Assembly (NCBI GenBank): GCA_034401795.1
Contig: CM067360.1
Span: 119,670,109-119,734,108, forward strand
Length of the DNA: 64,000 nt
Reading direction: 5' to 3'
DNA from: Chaetoderma sp. LZ-2023a
Lineage: Eukaryota > Mollusca > Caudofoveata > Chaetodermatida > Chaetodermatidae
Shown here: positions 25,124-38,941 of the stretch, one piece after another
How the letters are laid out: the number at the start of each line of letters is the position of its first letter
Numbering within the stretch: the stretch's first letter is position 1
Translations under genes and position numbers: made by a program
The notes under the pieces: generated by a model
Database searches by the model: none
The model's input: the letters and a program-made list of their open reading frames with translations, nothing else
What the model was told of the DNA's origin: nothing

Positions 25124-25369
25124 TCCGGTAGCTAGAGTGAAGGTTCAGCTCTAACTTTGGATTTTTCAATTCGGGTATTTGGAATGACAGTTCAGCTTTA
25201 ACTTTGGATTTTTCGAACGTGACACGTGTGTGAGATCACGTAGTCCCCAACCACCCCACCCCCGTACCCGACAGGGAACCCATCTGAATTAGCACGAAAT
25301 TGTACAGTCTTTTGTGAGGCTTACTCACTAATTCTAACGAAGTTCACAGTATTCATATGCGGACATGAG

Positions 25370-25885
<516 letters not shown>

Positions 25886-26865
25886 CGTGTGGTTGGGGAA
25901 TAGCAAGTAATGGCTGACATGTGGAAAGTCGAGGATAATATACAGCTAATAGTCCAGATTGACTGACCTGTTCATGCCAGATGTTTGTTGTTAAGTCAGT
26001 ATTTACCTCATCCTGGAATAAAGCTACGATAACCGTCCCAACAGGATGATAATATATCAACATACTGTAGCTCAAGATTGTGTGTGCAGTACGTGTTATT
26101 CAATTGCATGCTATTTATGTAACCGAACACCCCATATGCTATGATTTGCACATATGTCTCCTTTTGACTTGGTCGAGTATGGTCGAGTTTCCGTTCCAGA
26201 TGTATTATAACAGTAAAACACTTTTAGAAATGGCGAGGGAAATCTGAAGGTAAACATATCCTAGAACAATACATATAGAAAGATGTGCACAATGAATTTG
26301 GACAGCTATACGTTAGTCACCCAACATATATATGCCTAAGGACGCCGTTCGTCCAAGAACTGTATATGGTTAACATGCGTCTAGATTTTAATGAGTGTTC
26401 ATGGTTTTAGAGATTGTGTACTGTACACGAACATGTAGAAAAGCCCCTCCTAAATATGTTCTTTCTCAACAAAAAGCATATATGAGTATATGCTCAAGCT
26501 ACTTACATAGTTAGGTAATGATCTGTACAGTCCGCTCCCTGCATAACTCGCATTACACCAATGGGCTCGTATAAATACACATTTTGTACTTCCTTGGAGT
26601 ATTGCATTTATCAATAGATTGAAGCAGATATGTTTCCAAAATGAACTCCGATTTTCATATGTCAAGGAATGAACTCTGGAATTCCAGTGAGCTAGTGTTT
26701 ATATCAGCCGTCATATATTGGCCTAGCAGTGCAATAGACCGCACGGGCTAATGCTGCTTTTCCTTTGCAAATGTAATCAATCAGTATGTACGAGGTGCCT
26801 CAAACAAATTCCAACATGATCGATACCAATGGAGAAATATGCTATCTGCGCAACAAATGCACTTT
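25886..26865. other. Region without recognisable genes
   Basis: No coding sequence or repeat family recognised. The sequence is A+T-rich and of ordinary complexity. Confidence 0.5.
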
Positions 26866-27625
26866 GCATCCTAGCGAGAAACGATTGCGACTACAAGATG
26901 GTGATCTATCTGAGAACACATTGTGTGTTCTTTATAAAGCAGCTCATTAATGGCACATGATCAAACGAAGAGCAACCACAAATACATATGCTCGTTTCCT
27001 TCTACACTATACTCTTGCACAAAAAAGATAGCAGCTTGTATTTGATTATTGGTAAAGGAATATTGAGAAAATTGGAACTGAGTTCACTCAATTGCAGACC
27101 TAATTAAGCCATCTTTTGTGTCAACAGCTCGTTAAAGCATTACGATTTATTTCAATTAACCATTTACTTGCCAATACTTTCCAAGGAAATTTTGATTTTT
27201 GCAGCCAGGGATAGTATATTTGTAATTTTATAACGTTAATGTACAAAGAACCGATTTCTGTTATCCTTCACATAGACATACATCACACGTATAATGGTCA
27301 AGACAATTCAAATTGCTGCTTAGCCATGGCCCAATTTCAGACAAAGATGAGTATTTTCTTTGAAAGTTTCCACTGGAAAGACTGCCTCGGTAACCTAGCC
27401 AGTCATTCCAGTGGTACATTTTCAAAAAGCTCCTTCTCTTAACCTGCAACTTGACTTTTCTCCAGATAACTTCAGCGGTTTTTTTTAACAACTTGACCAT
27501 TAAAGGCATGCCCTTAAGATTTACAAAGACTTACCGCACCAACCCACTATATATGTGGGAGCAGCTGTTTTCAGGACCATACATATCTCTGTCAGTGCCA
27601 GGTCACTCACTGCAACGTGTAATCC
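26866..27625. mobile_element. R-hairpin-S dispersed repeat, copy 2
   Basis: R (26868-27208, plus strand) matches the minus strand of 15318-15630. A foldback core (about 27291-27508) has arms starting TAATGGTCAAG and ending CTTGACCATTA, pairing around CTCGGTAACC near 27390, with CCACTGGAAAGACTG opposite CAGTCATTCCAGTGG. S (27505-27620) matches 15847-15960 on the same strand. R is therefore inverted relative to S when the two copies are compared. Short frames give PSEKRLRLQDGDLSENTL in R, but stops follow. Confidence 0.65.
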
Positions 27626-29970
27626 AATTAAATTAATGTCTTTGTTTTTCCATTCAACTCGATCCATCATATTACCAACCACGTTCATCCAGCAGCCCAT
27701 TATTTATTATATTTAATGTGCATGTGCGTGTGCGCGTGTGCGTACGTGTGTGCATTGTTCTTTATTTGTATCAGCGGGTACGCCTGCAATTGGATAGTAA
27801 ACGTTCTTGATTAAGATAATAATCGCATCTCTCAAGTTTGCGACAGAATGTGTCAGAACATCTTAAAAGGAAATAACATTGCTTGATGGCCCCATATGTA
27901 AGCGGTATTTATCATGTTATCTAATTATCAACTATTGCCCTTTCCTATGATTCAGAACTAATCTACTTGGCAGTGTATGTGACGTTAAAGTGTACGCATT
28001 GAGAATTAAGCGCTGAGTATTAGTCTATGCTACATTGAATGATTACAATTTTGAACATAGCGAATTGGTTCAAATACACAATTGTATATAGATGAGATAA
28101 AAGCAGTTCGCATAGAATACCCATTGGTGTTCCAGCTCTAGTCATATGTATGCACGTATACACTTTGCGCTAACACAAATGCAGCCTATATACATCAAGC
28201 CGATGGAATGTTGTATGCCAGCTACATTACGCATAAGGCGCACACTTGACATAGACCAGGGTGCACAATTATGGTCCACATACTCATTGAATGCCATGCC
28301 AATGGCCAATTGAGTGAATGCAATACACTGTTGCAGCACAGCAATCGTATTTCCGTACAGTTAAATACTTTATGCATGTGAAGTTGTGAATACTGTCGAT
28401 GATCTGGCTAGAAGGAAACCAATTATAGAATCCAGATGTGGAGTATTATTTGCCATATAAATTGGCTTGTCAGTGGGTTAATATCTCCTCAATATGTGTA
28501 ATATAGTAGTGTGATTATGACGTGGTGGTTAGACGCATCATGCGTAATAGTTCTTAGTCTTAGATTGATAAGCGATTGAATATTAACATTTTTTTTTTAC
28601 AATAGGTATTTAAGACAGACTAAATCGAGCTATTCATTGCATAATTAGATATGACGTCACCCTACGTGATGCGCGGTTGATTATGCCGGCATCTGCTTGA
28701 CTGAGTAACTGGATTTCTCAATTTCACTGTAGATAGTTCCAGGGAATCAGCATCCAACATAACAAGCAGTGATTTTCTTGGTGCATGACCAGCTACTATG
28801 CCATAATTTGATGTAAGCGCATGGCATTGCATTGTTCATAACGGCATGTTGGTGTTTAGAACATGTCTAGGCCTGCCACATGTTGAGACCATCCATCCTC
28901 TTCAACTGCTGGCATATTAGACTTTGAGACATGCACGCTCTTGTCGAGTTTTCCTTCGTCTCATGTGTAGTGGGCCATGATTTTGTGTTGTTGCTAACAT
29001 CTTCAGTAGTGTTAATGTGTTGTTTCCATCCTTGTAACACTGAGTTTAGCATGATCCTTGCACATGACGTCGGCATGCATGTGTGTATACAATGGGCTCC
29101 ATTGCTTGGTTTGTATCAGTATCTGTAATTTGGAAATGTGCTTGACCATCTTCTGCAACGTGCGTCGGAGCAGATATGTCGTGACGTTGTTACAATTAAG
29201 CCTGACTATTTTATCATTGACATATGGGTAACTGTATGTATCGTTTCCACCACGGTCGTGAATGAAATGCCGGGCACGACATTGCGAACGATCCATCGCT
29301 GCTGAGATCGCATGGAGAAAAAAATATTGCTCTGGGGTAGTTTCCACTCAATATTCTTCAATAATGTGCCAGCATAATGCACACCAAGGGTACTAGTATA
29401 TATATATATATATATTATCAGCAATGGCAATGATGCACTGTACACCTTGTTCCAAAGTCGGGACAATGTAGGAAATATAACTCTCGTGTACAACCTCTTG
29501 TGTGTGGATTCAATTTCAGGAGCACGTTTAACAGCTCCAATACTGATGAGGACACATCGTGTTCCTCTTTGTACCACCCCGCAAGGTATACATTAGTGGC
29601 ACGTATTATTGCTAGCCTTTTATTATCACTCCATCTCTCGCAATTGAAGTTTTAGAGGGGTGTCTTACTGGTGGTAATCTGCCATATCTGCTATCATGTA
29701 CCGCAGTTTTGAGACTTTCAGAATTGTATCAATCATGGCACAGGTGTATACATATAGTATCGGCACTATTCTGTATGTGTTCAATATAACAGCCTGCGAT
29801 TGTTCCAAATGTTCCATCTTTTTGAAAGGGGCATTGCGTTATAACACGTGGTGCATCCACCACCGCCTACTGCTGGTGTCGACTCCACTTGCCACAAATG
29901 TGGCTTTGGTACACCTTGCCTCTGTAAATAGTCTGCGCACTGAACAATCATTATCGAACAGTAATGAGTA
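27626..29970. other. Region without recognisable genes
   Basis: Holds a degenerate (TG/CG)n run at 27716-27757, a (TA)n run at about 29396-29416, and at 28645-28700 a TGACGTCA-containing segment resembling the inner part of the MITE family at 29971. No frame is recognisable as a protein. Confidence 0.45.
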
Positions 29971-30352
29971 ATGGACCTTTCCAGTATTAGCTATGCCCCG
30001 CCCATCTCTAGATAAGCTCCACCCACAATCCGCCGTGTTGGGATTGACCGATCTCCGAATGCCCGCACTATTAATTTCCTGAAAACTATATAGGAATGCT
30101 GTTGAATATTTTGTAACTACTTTGCCTATGGCAGCAGCAGCGCCCTGTCAAATTAGTTTCACACTATTCAAACAGCATGTTTATTCAATAGTAGAGACAT
30201 GCAGTTCTTACAACGTGTGGGACTTTTAAGAGTTGAAGACGGGAAAAATTGAATGATTTATGACGTAATGATTATGCCGTCATCATACACGCCGCGCAGC
30301 TGAGTATGACGTCATATGACATCAGCTCACCGATGGATACTCTGGAAAGGTG
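29971..30352 (+). mobile_element. CRE-rich MITE, copy 1
   Basis: Starts ATGGACCTTTCCAG and ends CTGGAAAGGTGAAT, an imperfect terminal inverted repeat. Shared landmarks: GCTATGCCCCGCCC, AAGCTCCACCC, a CAATTTCC/CTGAAAACTAT block, a central GCAGCAGCAGCGCC inverted repeat, and near the 3' end TGACGTAATGATTATG and GTATGACGTCATATGAC. It has no coding capacity. Classed as non-autonomous by size, termini and copy number; the mobilising transposase is unknown. Confidence 0.75.
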
Positions 30353-31494
30353 AATTACCGCACAGTGGCCATTGGCTGTGCTATTCTTAGAATATATGTT
30401 ATTTCATCACTCTTACCAGATGTAGTAGACTGACATTTGATTTTCTTCGGTGCATTGTTCTGGTTCTGAAATATATGTAGATTCCCATTAGGTTCTTAGG
30501 TCGCGTAGTGTGTATATTAACCAGGTTTAGAGTAACTGAGAAGACTGGATTCGTCTCTATTGCCGGGATAGCAATGTATACCATTTCGTCACATACGCAT
30601 TTATTAGACCCATGTTGTGGATTGGCCCCTGCTCAGTGTTTCTTTTTGTCTAGCACATAATGGTGTCTAACAATGAAATTCGCCCTTTTTCCTTTTGCTT
30701 ACTCTACGTAACCTGCTGTCTGTAGTCTATATGTATCCCATTAGTGGGATGTTGTGACTGAATTCTGGGAGTAAACCGTTGTTGTCAAAGATGAACTATA
30801 GTATGCCCATAACACAATATCAACATGGGTAGCGGATTAATACAACTTCCTACCGTCTCGCCGCCCACGACATGACGTCATATGAAAATTCTAGATCAGA
30901 ACCATACATGTGCACTACAAGAAAACTGCCGTACGTGATTAATTAAATGTAGCATTGTCTAGCCACACAGTCTACGTAGTCTTAAGAGAATTCCTTGAAA
31001 ACAGCACAATTGATTTATGCTGTTCCCTTGATAGATCCAATTCGAATGCCGCATCCAAATAACCCTAGCAGTGCGATCTGATCAGTCACTCGAAGTATCT
31101 GACGTCAGAATCAGTTTCGACACACGTTAGCTGACGTCACAATCAAAATGACGAAAATATAAATGGTATCCACTAATGTGTTCGAATTCTATATCTTTGA
31201 TAAATGTACAATTTATTACACATTATGTTGCATATTTTTTCAGTTCTAATCTAACTGGTAGGGGTTTCTGCCTTGCGCAGCAACTATTCTTTGTCAAATT
31301 AATTTCAAATATATTTTCAAAATAGCAAAGAGCTTGCTTGCATTGATACTTGAAATTTAGATTATGTGTAGTCACGTTTCAATGTTTCAATTCACTTCCA
31401 ACACACATTCGATGTGGGTGGACTTATGAAGAAATGGGCGGGTTAAAGATAGAAATGGATCTCTATAAATGTGAATGGCCCATGACATTACTCA
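30353..31494. other. Region without genes; TGACGTCA-containing fragments
   Basis: Short segments at 30865-30885 and 31098-31150 carry TGACGTCA motifs and may be decayed pieces of the CRE-rich MITE. Nothing else is recognised. Confidence 0.4.
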
Positions 31495-31680
31495 TAATGG
31501 AGGTATCCAGTATCAGCTGTGCCCCGCCCCTCTCTAGCTAAGCTCCACCCACACTTCGCCCGTGTTGGAATTGATATATCCTTGAACCACCTAACTATCA
31601 ATTTCCAGAAAACTATGGTAAGCTTTAGTAAGGTTGAATATTTTCAAACTAGTTTGACTGTGTGTTGTTGCTGGCTATGC
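31495..31680 (+). mobile_element. CRE-rich MITE, 5' half (copy 2)
   Basis: Matches the first ~190 bp of copy 1 (GTGCCCCGCCCCTCTCTAGC, AAGCTCCACCC, CAATTTCCAGAAAACTAT) and then diverges at the central inverted repeat. The 3' half with the TGACGTCA motifs is missing. Confidence 0.65.
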
Positions 31681-32157
31681 CACATACACGGGCCACACAG
31701 TGAGCGAATTCCTTAAGGATCCACACAAAGTTAAGCAGGACATATTATGCCACACTATTCGGCTTAGACCATTACAATTATAAAAACTGAAATTGCAGAC
31801 ATTCTTCTAATTCCCAGCGTAGCAGTGGCCCACATGAGACATAGTTTGCCATTAGTTATTCCTGTCGCATGAATCTTCAATATTTCAAGAGTAGGTTCAT
31901 GATATAGAAGAACTGGATTAGTGAGACCATATGTATAGCTAAGCACTGTCTAACCACTAACTTATCAATTAACAGTATAAAGTATATCTGCCTACGTAAT
32001 GGTCTACCGAAAGATTACTTATTTGAAATTCAACAAATGCGTAATAATTGCATTATCTGCACGCTAGTGAATACCATGTGTGTCAAACAGGATCCAGATC
32101 GATAATACTAATTCGACAGCAGCCTTTGGACACTTTCCCTAGCATGTTGCGCAATCA
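31681..32157. other. Region without recognisable genes
   Basis: Ordinary A+T-rich sequence. Nothing is recognised on either strand. Confidence 0.4.
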
Positions 32158-32522
32158 ATAGACCTTTTCGGTGTTAGCTATGCCCCGCCCACATCTAGCT
32201 AAGCTCCACCCACACCTCGCTCGTGTTAGAATCGATCGATCTCTGAACACCGCGACTATCAATTTCCAAAGAACTACACAGTTAAGCCTAATGCAGCAAA
32301 AACGTTCAGTCAAATTAGTTTCAAAATAGTCAACAGCATGTTTATTAAATTGCAAAGAATTACAAAGGCATACCATTCATTCAACGTGTCGGAGTATTTG
32401 AGAGTTGATAACGGTCTGGGAACCTTTTGTGACGTAATGATTGTGATGTCATCATCCGCGTGCTGGGCTGATTATGAGGTCATAAAAGATCGGATGACGG
32501 ATGGATAGTCGGGAAAGGTGAA
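32158..32522 (+). mobile_element. CRE-rich MITE, copy 3
   Basis: Full-length relative to copy 1. Begins ATAGACCTTTTCGG, contains GCTATGCCCCGCCC, AAGCTCCACCC and the TTAGTTTCAAAATAGTCAACAGC block, then TGACGTAATGATTGTGATG near the 3' end, and ends CGGGAAAGGTGAAT. Confidence 0.75.
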
Positions 32523-32670
32523 TTCAAAGACAACCACTTCTGATGTATCACAGCATCACCTTGTTACCATACAATCGGTAAGATAAGTATCATAGTCAAG
32601 CTTACACAACCCATAATAAGCAATGACGCTAAACAGTTATACGCAATGTCAGGAAAAATGTAATGAAACT

Positions 32671-32800
32671 GCATAGCTAAATACTACCCATGTATAGCTA
32701 AGCTCCATCCTCACTTCGCACATGTTGAGAATTTCCAGAAACCTATACAGATAAGCTGTTAAATATTTTGAAACTACTTTGACTGGGTGTTGTTGCTGCT
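32671..32800 (+). mobile_element. CRE-rich MITE fragment (copy 4)
   Basis: Matches the 5' half of the family (GTATAGCTAAGCTCCATCC, AATTTCCAGAAACCTATACAG, TATTTTGAAACTACTTTGAC) with internal deletions. Confidence 0.6.
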
Positions 32801-33442
32801 TATGCTTACGCGCGGTGGGGTGGGTATGCTGGGTGGCGTGTCATAACGCAATACTGACCTCGCCTGAGGGAAATTGTAAACCATGCAGCCCTGATAGTAT
32901 CCAATCAATTAACAGCATTTTGCCATGTGCATTTACATTGTTAGTGTTTAAGAAATTCACTTACTATTTTATTATTTATGTTTCCATATAGACACACATG
33001 GAATGATGCGACCGTGGGGGAATAATATCTTTTGATAGTTTGTATAATTTTAACTAACCCTTCCGGACGTCAACTTCATAGAAACGATTCAAACGGAACA
33101 AGAATATAGAAATACAAAGAAAGGGGTTGGAAAAATCCTTATTACAAGAACATATACTACCACAGTTCGAACGAATATCTGCAATACTATCTGTAGTACA
33201 GTGATGCCAATCCGAGTATCTATAATAATGTAGGAACACTAGCTAAAAATATACCAGGGTTATAGTACTGAACATTAACATATATCACTTGGATGTGTTG
33301 GGGTAATTATTCCAATAACTTATCCGGAATATTTTCAAAAATATCCGCATCTGAGTTAGTTGCATTAGCGATGTATTATAGTTATTTGCACACTAGCATT
33401 AACCCATCATCGAATGAAGAAGCGACATGGTATGCATGTCAC
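32801..33442. other. Region without recognisable genes
   Basis: Nothing recognised. Frames are short and without family features. Confidence 0.4.
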
Positions 33443-33785
33443 AATGGACCTTTCCCGTTTTAGCTATGCCCCACCAAGCGCCATCTAAGCTCCACCCACA
33501 CCATGCGCATGCTGTGCTCGATCGATCTCTGCACTCCCTGATTATCCATTTCCAGAAGCCCATGCAGGTAAGCAACGGTGCCAAGTCAAATTAGTTTCAA
33601 AATATGCAACAGCATGTTTAGTAAATATCAAAGCCATGCAATTTGTGCAACGTGTCGGACCATTAAGCGTTAAATACGGACTATTTCGAATCATTAATGG
33701 CGTCATGATTATGACGTCAACATACGCGTCACTTAGTTGATTATGCCGCCATATGATGGATGGATAAGCGTGGAAATCTCCTGTA
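33443..33785 (+). mobile_element. CRE-rich MITE, copy 5
   Basis: Begins AATGGACCTTTCCCG, with GCTATGCCCCACC, AAGCTCCACCC, the TTAGTTTCAAAATATGCAACAGC block and, near the 3' end, GGCGTCATGATTATGACGTC. The 3' terminus is degraded to GTGGAAATCTCC. Confidence 0.75.
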
Positions 33786-36539
33786 TATATGTGATCGGTG
33801 ATAACAGTACACAGAGTCAGTGTGATATATAAAAAACTGTATTTACAGAGATTTCGTGAAATGGAACACCTTTACTGGTTCTGCGTTAACCATTCATGAT
33901 AGACTTACATTTTGAACTACATTTAGCACAAGATTGACTATTTTGCATTTCAGTTAGCAAATATATGTCATTGTACTAACAACCATATTAAGTCAATTTG
34001 TATTCAAAATAATCATGTTTTGTATTTCGCTATTAGGAAAGCATTCACTAGAGAACTCATATATAATTGATTGACCTAGATGTATGACGGTATGCGATTT
34101 ATGAACGTGATAATTATTTATTTGTATATACACTGCTGTAGTGGTCAGATACAATGTCAAACCAGCAATGAAAACAGTCATACATTTCATTATTAATAAA
34201 CCCTGTGAAACAGTATGTAGGTCCATGTCTATGCCTCCTTGTAAACTATGCCATGTCAATGTAAACTGATATAAACTGAATTGTATTGTTCAACAAGCAC
34301 AGACACAGGATGGATATTTTTACTCCACATTTTGACTACGGCTGTTTGACATTTTCAAATTACTAATGCGTCACTGCCATCTAATTAAACGCATATACAA
34401 CTATTGCCTACCTGTCACATTGCATTGATGGGCGCTTTCCTCCACACATAGATGGAATTCGTTTCTTCACTTAGAAGTGTGTGTGTGTGTGAATGAACTG
34501 GTACTGTTGACAGTACAGTATTCGCATATGTAATGGGCATAATTAACATGGAGGCGCTACTAGCTAGATGATTCAGTGTCACACACATTCCACTATCGGC
34601 TAGGATTACGATCTAGTTGCACTCATTGTTCAGGAATACTTCAACTGTTCTTTCCTTCAAGCGTACACTGGCTTCAACAATCAAGAAATGTCTAATAGCG
34701 TAGGATTGCTGCTCGTAATTACACGTTGTGCATGCCGTGGAATTATACATATATTGCTAAATAGATTCCAGGTTTGACATTTTTAGATTAAGATTGTTTA
34801 TTTTGAGAAATCGCGCATTCAGTGTCCTTTAATCCACATACGTACGAAGCACCTTTAGGGAGTAACCAGTAGGGAGTACAGTACATTTTGCCAATCTTCT
34901 TACAGGTGTAATTAGGTTAGTATATTGTGGAAGAAAACGTGTCTCCTTCTCCCCAGCATACCAGTATACGACGATGCAAGGTTGCCAATACAGATACTGC
35001 ATGAGAAACGTATTAGGCTATACGCTATTGTTAGCAGATTAAAATCGCCATTGCCTTTATAATTAGAATATTGGCATGTCGTATTTTAACATTGTGTGAC
35101 AATGGATGGATCGAATCCGTCACTCAGGCGCCCACCGTCACTGTCAGATATGTTACCTATTAAGTGTCTCTTCCATAGACAAAACTATCCATGGTCAAAT
35201 TTGTTTCAAAATTTTCAACAGCTTACATATATATTTACCTTGCGATTAACATTCTGGAGATTGATATCTCAAATCGTCGAAACCACCACGCGCTAAAGGT
35301 GGCCGGGATTTAGCTACAAAGGTAGACATGAATCCCGCTGCGTGGTGGTGTGCATATCAAGATAGTCAAAATAGCTATTAGTTATTCCAGACCTCGTCTG
35401 ATAAAGACAACATAATCAAAATAGGATGTATTAAAGTATCTAATTTGTGAAATAAAAACAGGTATGTATTAAAATGTAGATAATAATTGAATTACTACCT
35501 CTGTCTAATTGTTATCTCTTGTGTAAGCGCGTGTATTGATATGGGGTGGATTTCCTCCAATCGTTATGCATATACATATAATATGAACCACCATATATGT
35601 GTGTAAATGTGGTGGGTTGTATACGAGTAACATGTGTATGAGTCCGAGTAATGTATGCTTCACATGCGCGCTGGCAAAACAATTTATGTCAGGACATAAC
35701 CACGTAAGGATCAGACTCGCATATGCGCTTAATACGTTTTACGAGAGTTTAGATGACTGTAGCCATTCATAAGCCGATAGAGATTGCATTAATCTGACAT
35801 TCATGAAATATTAATGCGTTCTGGGAGTTTGCTAGCGGATTCCCCATCGAGCTTTGTGAATAGCATGTTGATTTGTTAACAATGTTAGTTGCAGAATTGT
35901 GCTTAATTTGCGTGTAGCGTATCGGCATATTATTTCCCAAGTGCATGTATTTCAAATAACATTTGCAAATGACATTTGGAGATATAAATTGCTTTGCAAT
36001 AACACAGACATGCATGACAATATATCAGCGTTAAGCTACATTGTACAGAAAGCGGTGTACGCTAGAAACCTGTGTCGAGATATCCAACATAGTTAGAGGT
36101 CTGGGTTACTTATATTTCAATTTTATCCGGATCACTAAGTGGAATTTGATGGAACAACATGTGTCCATATTGCATACACATAACTTTCATGTATTTCGAA
36201 ATTGTATTCGTTAATTTATTCTCAGAGAGTGTTGACAACAATGCACTCACTTAATATCTTTCCAATAACAAATAGTGTACATTTGTAAAATGAGGTAGGC
36301 GCCTACCCGTATACATCAACAGCAGCACCTATCTATTAACGTAGCCCATCTGTATTTAGTGGCCATCGCTGCACGACCAACATCTACAATGGGCTACAGC
36401 AATACTAGTTTGCTGGACACTGATTTTGTAAATCCTAGTGCTACATCTACAAATACATCCTCATCTCTTGGCCTGCAGAAACCGTAATATACCTAAATAG
36501 TATTCGGCATGACTGACTTAATGCATAGTATCGTGAGGA
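33786..36539. other. Region without recognisable genes
   Basis: No gene seen. Contains a short (TG)n at 34478-34492. A weak match to the inner TCAAA..TTTCAAAAT..TCAACAGC block of the MITE family occurs at 35195-35222. Confidence 0.4.
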
Positions 36540-37445
36540 CACTGGTGCTCTGTCGGTGGTGTAGCATGGATCGACCGGACGGGCACGAACCGTCCCAGCT
36601 AGTTTGGGTGCAGGACGACTGCTCCGGGTACGTTCCGAGCATGCCCCCCTATCCCCGTGAGTAGGATAGTACACGTGTATAAAACCCTATGAGAGAGGTT
36701 TCGTTAAGACGTCTAAGTCCGTAAAAAAGCGTAGCGTGCATGCACACACGTCAGAGCTTCCCTGGTAACACGTGTCAGTATTGGGAGAGAGTGTATGATT
36801 ATAGTGTACCGAGTTGGTAATGGTGATTTCTTCATAGTAGTAGTATTCTCGTGGTTCTTGGTACGAATCCGAACGGGAATGAAACAAGGATTTCAGAACT
36901 GTTTACCTTTTTAAAATCGGACCAGAGATGGCCAAGTTATCGTTAAATGGCTCACTTAAATTAGCTTCAAAATATTGCGTTGCCGTCGTAATCGCGTGCG
37001 TGTATTACATGAATGGGAAATGCCCTGTTCACCTGACAGCGACGTCACCACTTCTAGCTGCACGCTGATTGGCTACTGCTCGCTCACTGATTGGCTGGAG
37101 CGTCCTGCCTCTGACGTCATGAGTAGTATAAAAGGAGACAGAAATCGAGAATCGAAAGCACTTCGGCGTGGAAGCCGACACAGTCAGCAAGACTGCTGGG
37201 CCAGCGCAGCCTACGAGGTGGGAGAACTCCTAACTGACGTTGGTACCTACACCACAGCAATGTCATAGGGAATTGAGATCTCCTGCGCCAGTGAGCAGTC
37301 TTGGGCATCCGCGAGAGTAATTTTGGAAGCTCCCGGATAGCCATCCGGGGGCAGAACAAATTAATATGAGAACTCCCTGAGGTGATTCTTGGTGGATGAC
37401 TCGCCGGATCTTCTGGACCACGCTTAAAAGTGGTGTCAAACTTCC
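36540..37445 (+). promoter_or_regulatory. CpG-rich promoter-like module, possible retroelement LTR
   Basis: Two TATA-like elements: TGTATAAAACCC at ~36675 and AGTATAAAAGGAGAC at ~37124. The second has two inverted-CCAAT (GATTGGCT) boxes at ~37068 and ~37089 and TGACGTCAT at ~37112 just upstream, a textbook RNA polymerase II core arrangement. About 300 bp downstream TGGTGTCAAACTTCC (~37432) resembles a tRNA-primed binding site of LTR elements, and a CCCGGATAGCCATCCGGG hairpin lies at 37333-37350. No coding sequence follows that I recognise, so it may be a solo LTR or an orphan promoter. Confidence 0.4.
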
Positions 37446-38360
37446 GAGCAGCATGTCGCGTGTGTTAATTAACTTTTAGACCACAGTCTGGTGGGACTCT
37501 GCTCGGTGTATCGCTAGAGCTATTCGACATAACCCGCACCGTGTACCAGTTTAATGTGCATGCATATTTAATTACAACTGTAGCCCTCCTTGTTAATGGA
37601 CAACTTTCAAACTACCATCGCGGGATGGAAACTGTATAACACTGTGTATCAGTTAGTCTGACTTCTAATGGGCATCTTTCTAGAACTGTTCTTCTTCACC
37701 GGCTTGAGTGAACCGCATCAACAGTCTGCTTGCAGTAATCTTCCCTGCATTCAGAATTGTGCCATCTCGTGCCACTCAACTGTAGCGTATCAATTTCCGT
37801 GATTTATGCACTCGTACTGTACCGATGATCAATAGGTACGCAAGTAACTATACTATTGTACTATTCATTATTTCCGTACTATGTACTGATGACTAATAGG
37901 TGCCTACCCAGTCTTAAAGACCGCATGTTTATACTTTTTGTTTTTTACTGTATTTATTATCCGTGTGCTCACAACTAACAAGCACCGTAATGTCTTATGA
38001 ACTGATATACTGCCAGAATTGTATTAGTTAGTTATGTATATGGCAAGTAGCCATCCTAGTTATTATATTTTGTTTATATATGAAACCGCTAGGACGCAGT
38101 ACGCTAGGTCATACTATACAGCAACATTATATCCGCATCGCTATATCCCCCACCCCACCCTGCATCAAGTTTACACTGAGGTCACCGATCATGCCCACCA
38201 TGCGAGCCTGACATGTGACCGACTAAACCTGGTTATTCTAGCTAGATAGGATAGGTTCTACGTAGTTATGGGCACTCTCTCCGTAAGAGACGCAATGTGT
38301 ATGCCTCTTTTCTGGGTGTAGTAGATATGTAGCACCACACACCGGTTAGATTGTATAAAA
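37446..38360. other. Region without recognisable genes
   Basis: Follows the promoter-like module but shows no gag-like or other recognisable frame. Confidence 0.4.
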
Positions 38361-38941
38361 TTGGGCAATTACCTTAGGGTCTCTTGCAAATATCGAGCGA
38401 TTATCTCTTTCTGGGCTCCTCCAGCCGCATGGCTTAATAATTGTTTGGACTCCCAGTCGACACGTTGGCAGGATCTGACTCTGGGGACCTATTGGGGTTT
38501 CCGAGCGGTGATAACTAAAGTGGCGATTTACATACACTTCCCCCAGTATCTTCGGATACCAGTTAGGTTAGATTCCCTCGCCAATGAGGGAGCACTGGGA
38601 AAGGAAATTATACTATGTAGACTGGCCCGCAGCGCATCTCTGGGCATACTGGAACATAACCCTAATGGCAGGTGAACTGTTAAGTCCGCAACACACGCGT
38701 GACGGACGAGATGCACATCTCTCTCCAACTTGGTATAGTGATTGGGTGAGGTCTTAACCCACCACGCCCTCACGGGAAGGTCACTAGCATTGGATATCTG
38801 TCTCTTACTCCCCACCATAAATGCTATTGCGCTTTCTAAATTGCTTATGTGAACTGTAAATTGTCCTAGTGATGTTATATGTGGTTGTGGTGCGATGGTG
38901 ACCAGATCGTCATATGATTCGGGAGTATCGCTCCATAACAT
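38361..38941 (-). other. Unidentified open frames on both strands
   Basis: A 137-codon minus-strand frame (38941-38528) overlaps a 104-codon plus-strand frame (38361-38675). Neither resembles a family I know, neither has a signal peptide or motif, and no splice signals or partners were seen. Composition is more GC-rich than the surroundings. It could be part of an unrecognised transposon or chance. Confidence 0.2.

Noticed and set aside
25886..26160. 5' LTR of the Gypsy-like element
   Set aside because: No match to the TGTTATAGGAGATG start of the 3' LTR was found here or upstream of gag.
36975..37268. 97-codon frame over the promoter-like module
   Set aside because: Spans CCAAT, TATA and the predicted start site; composition is not protein-like.
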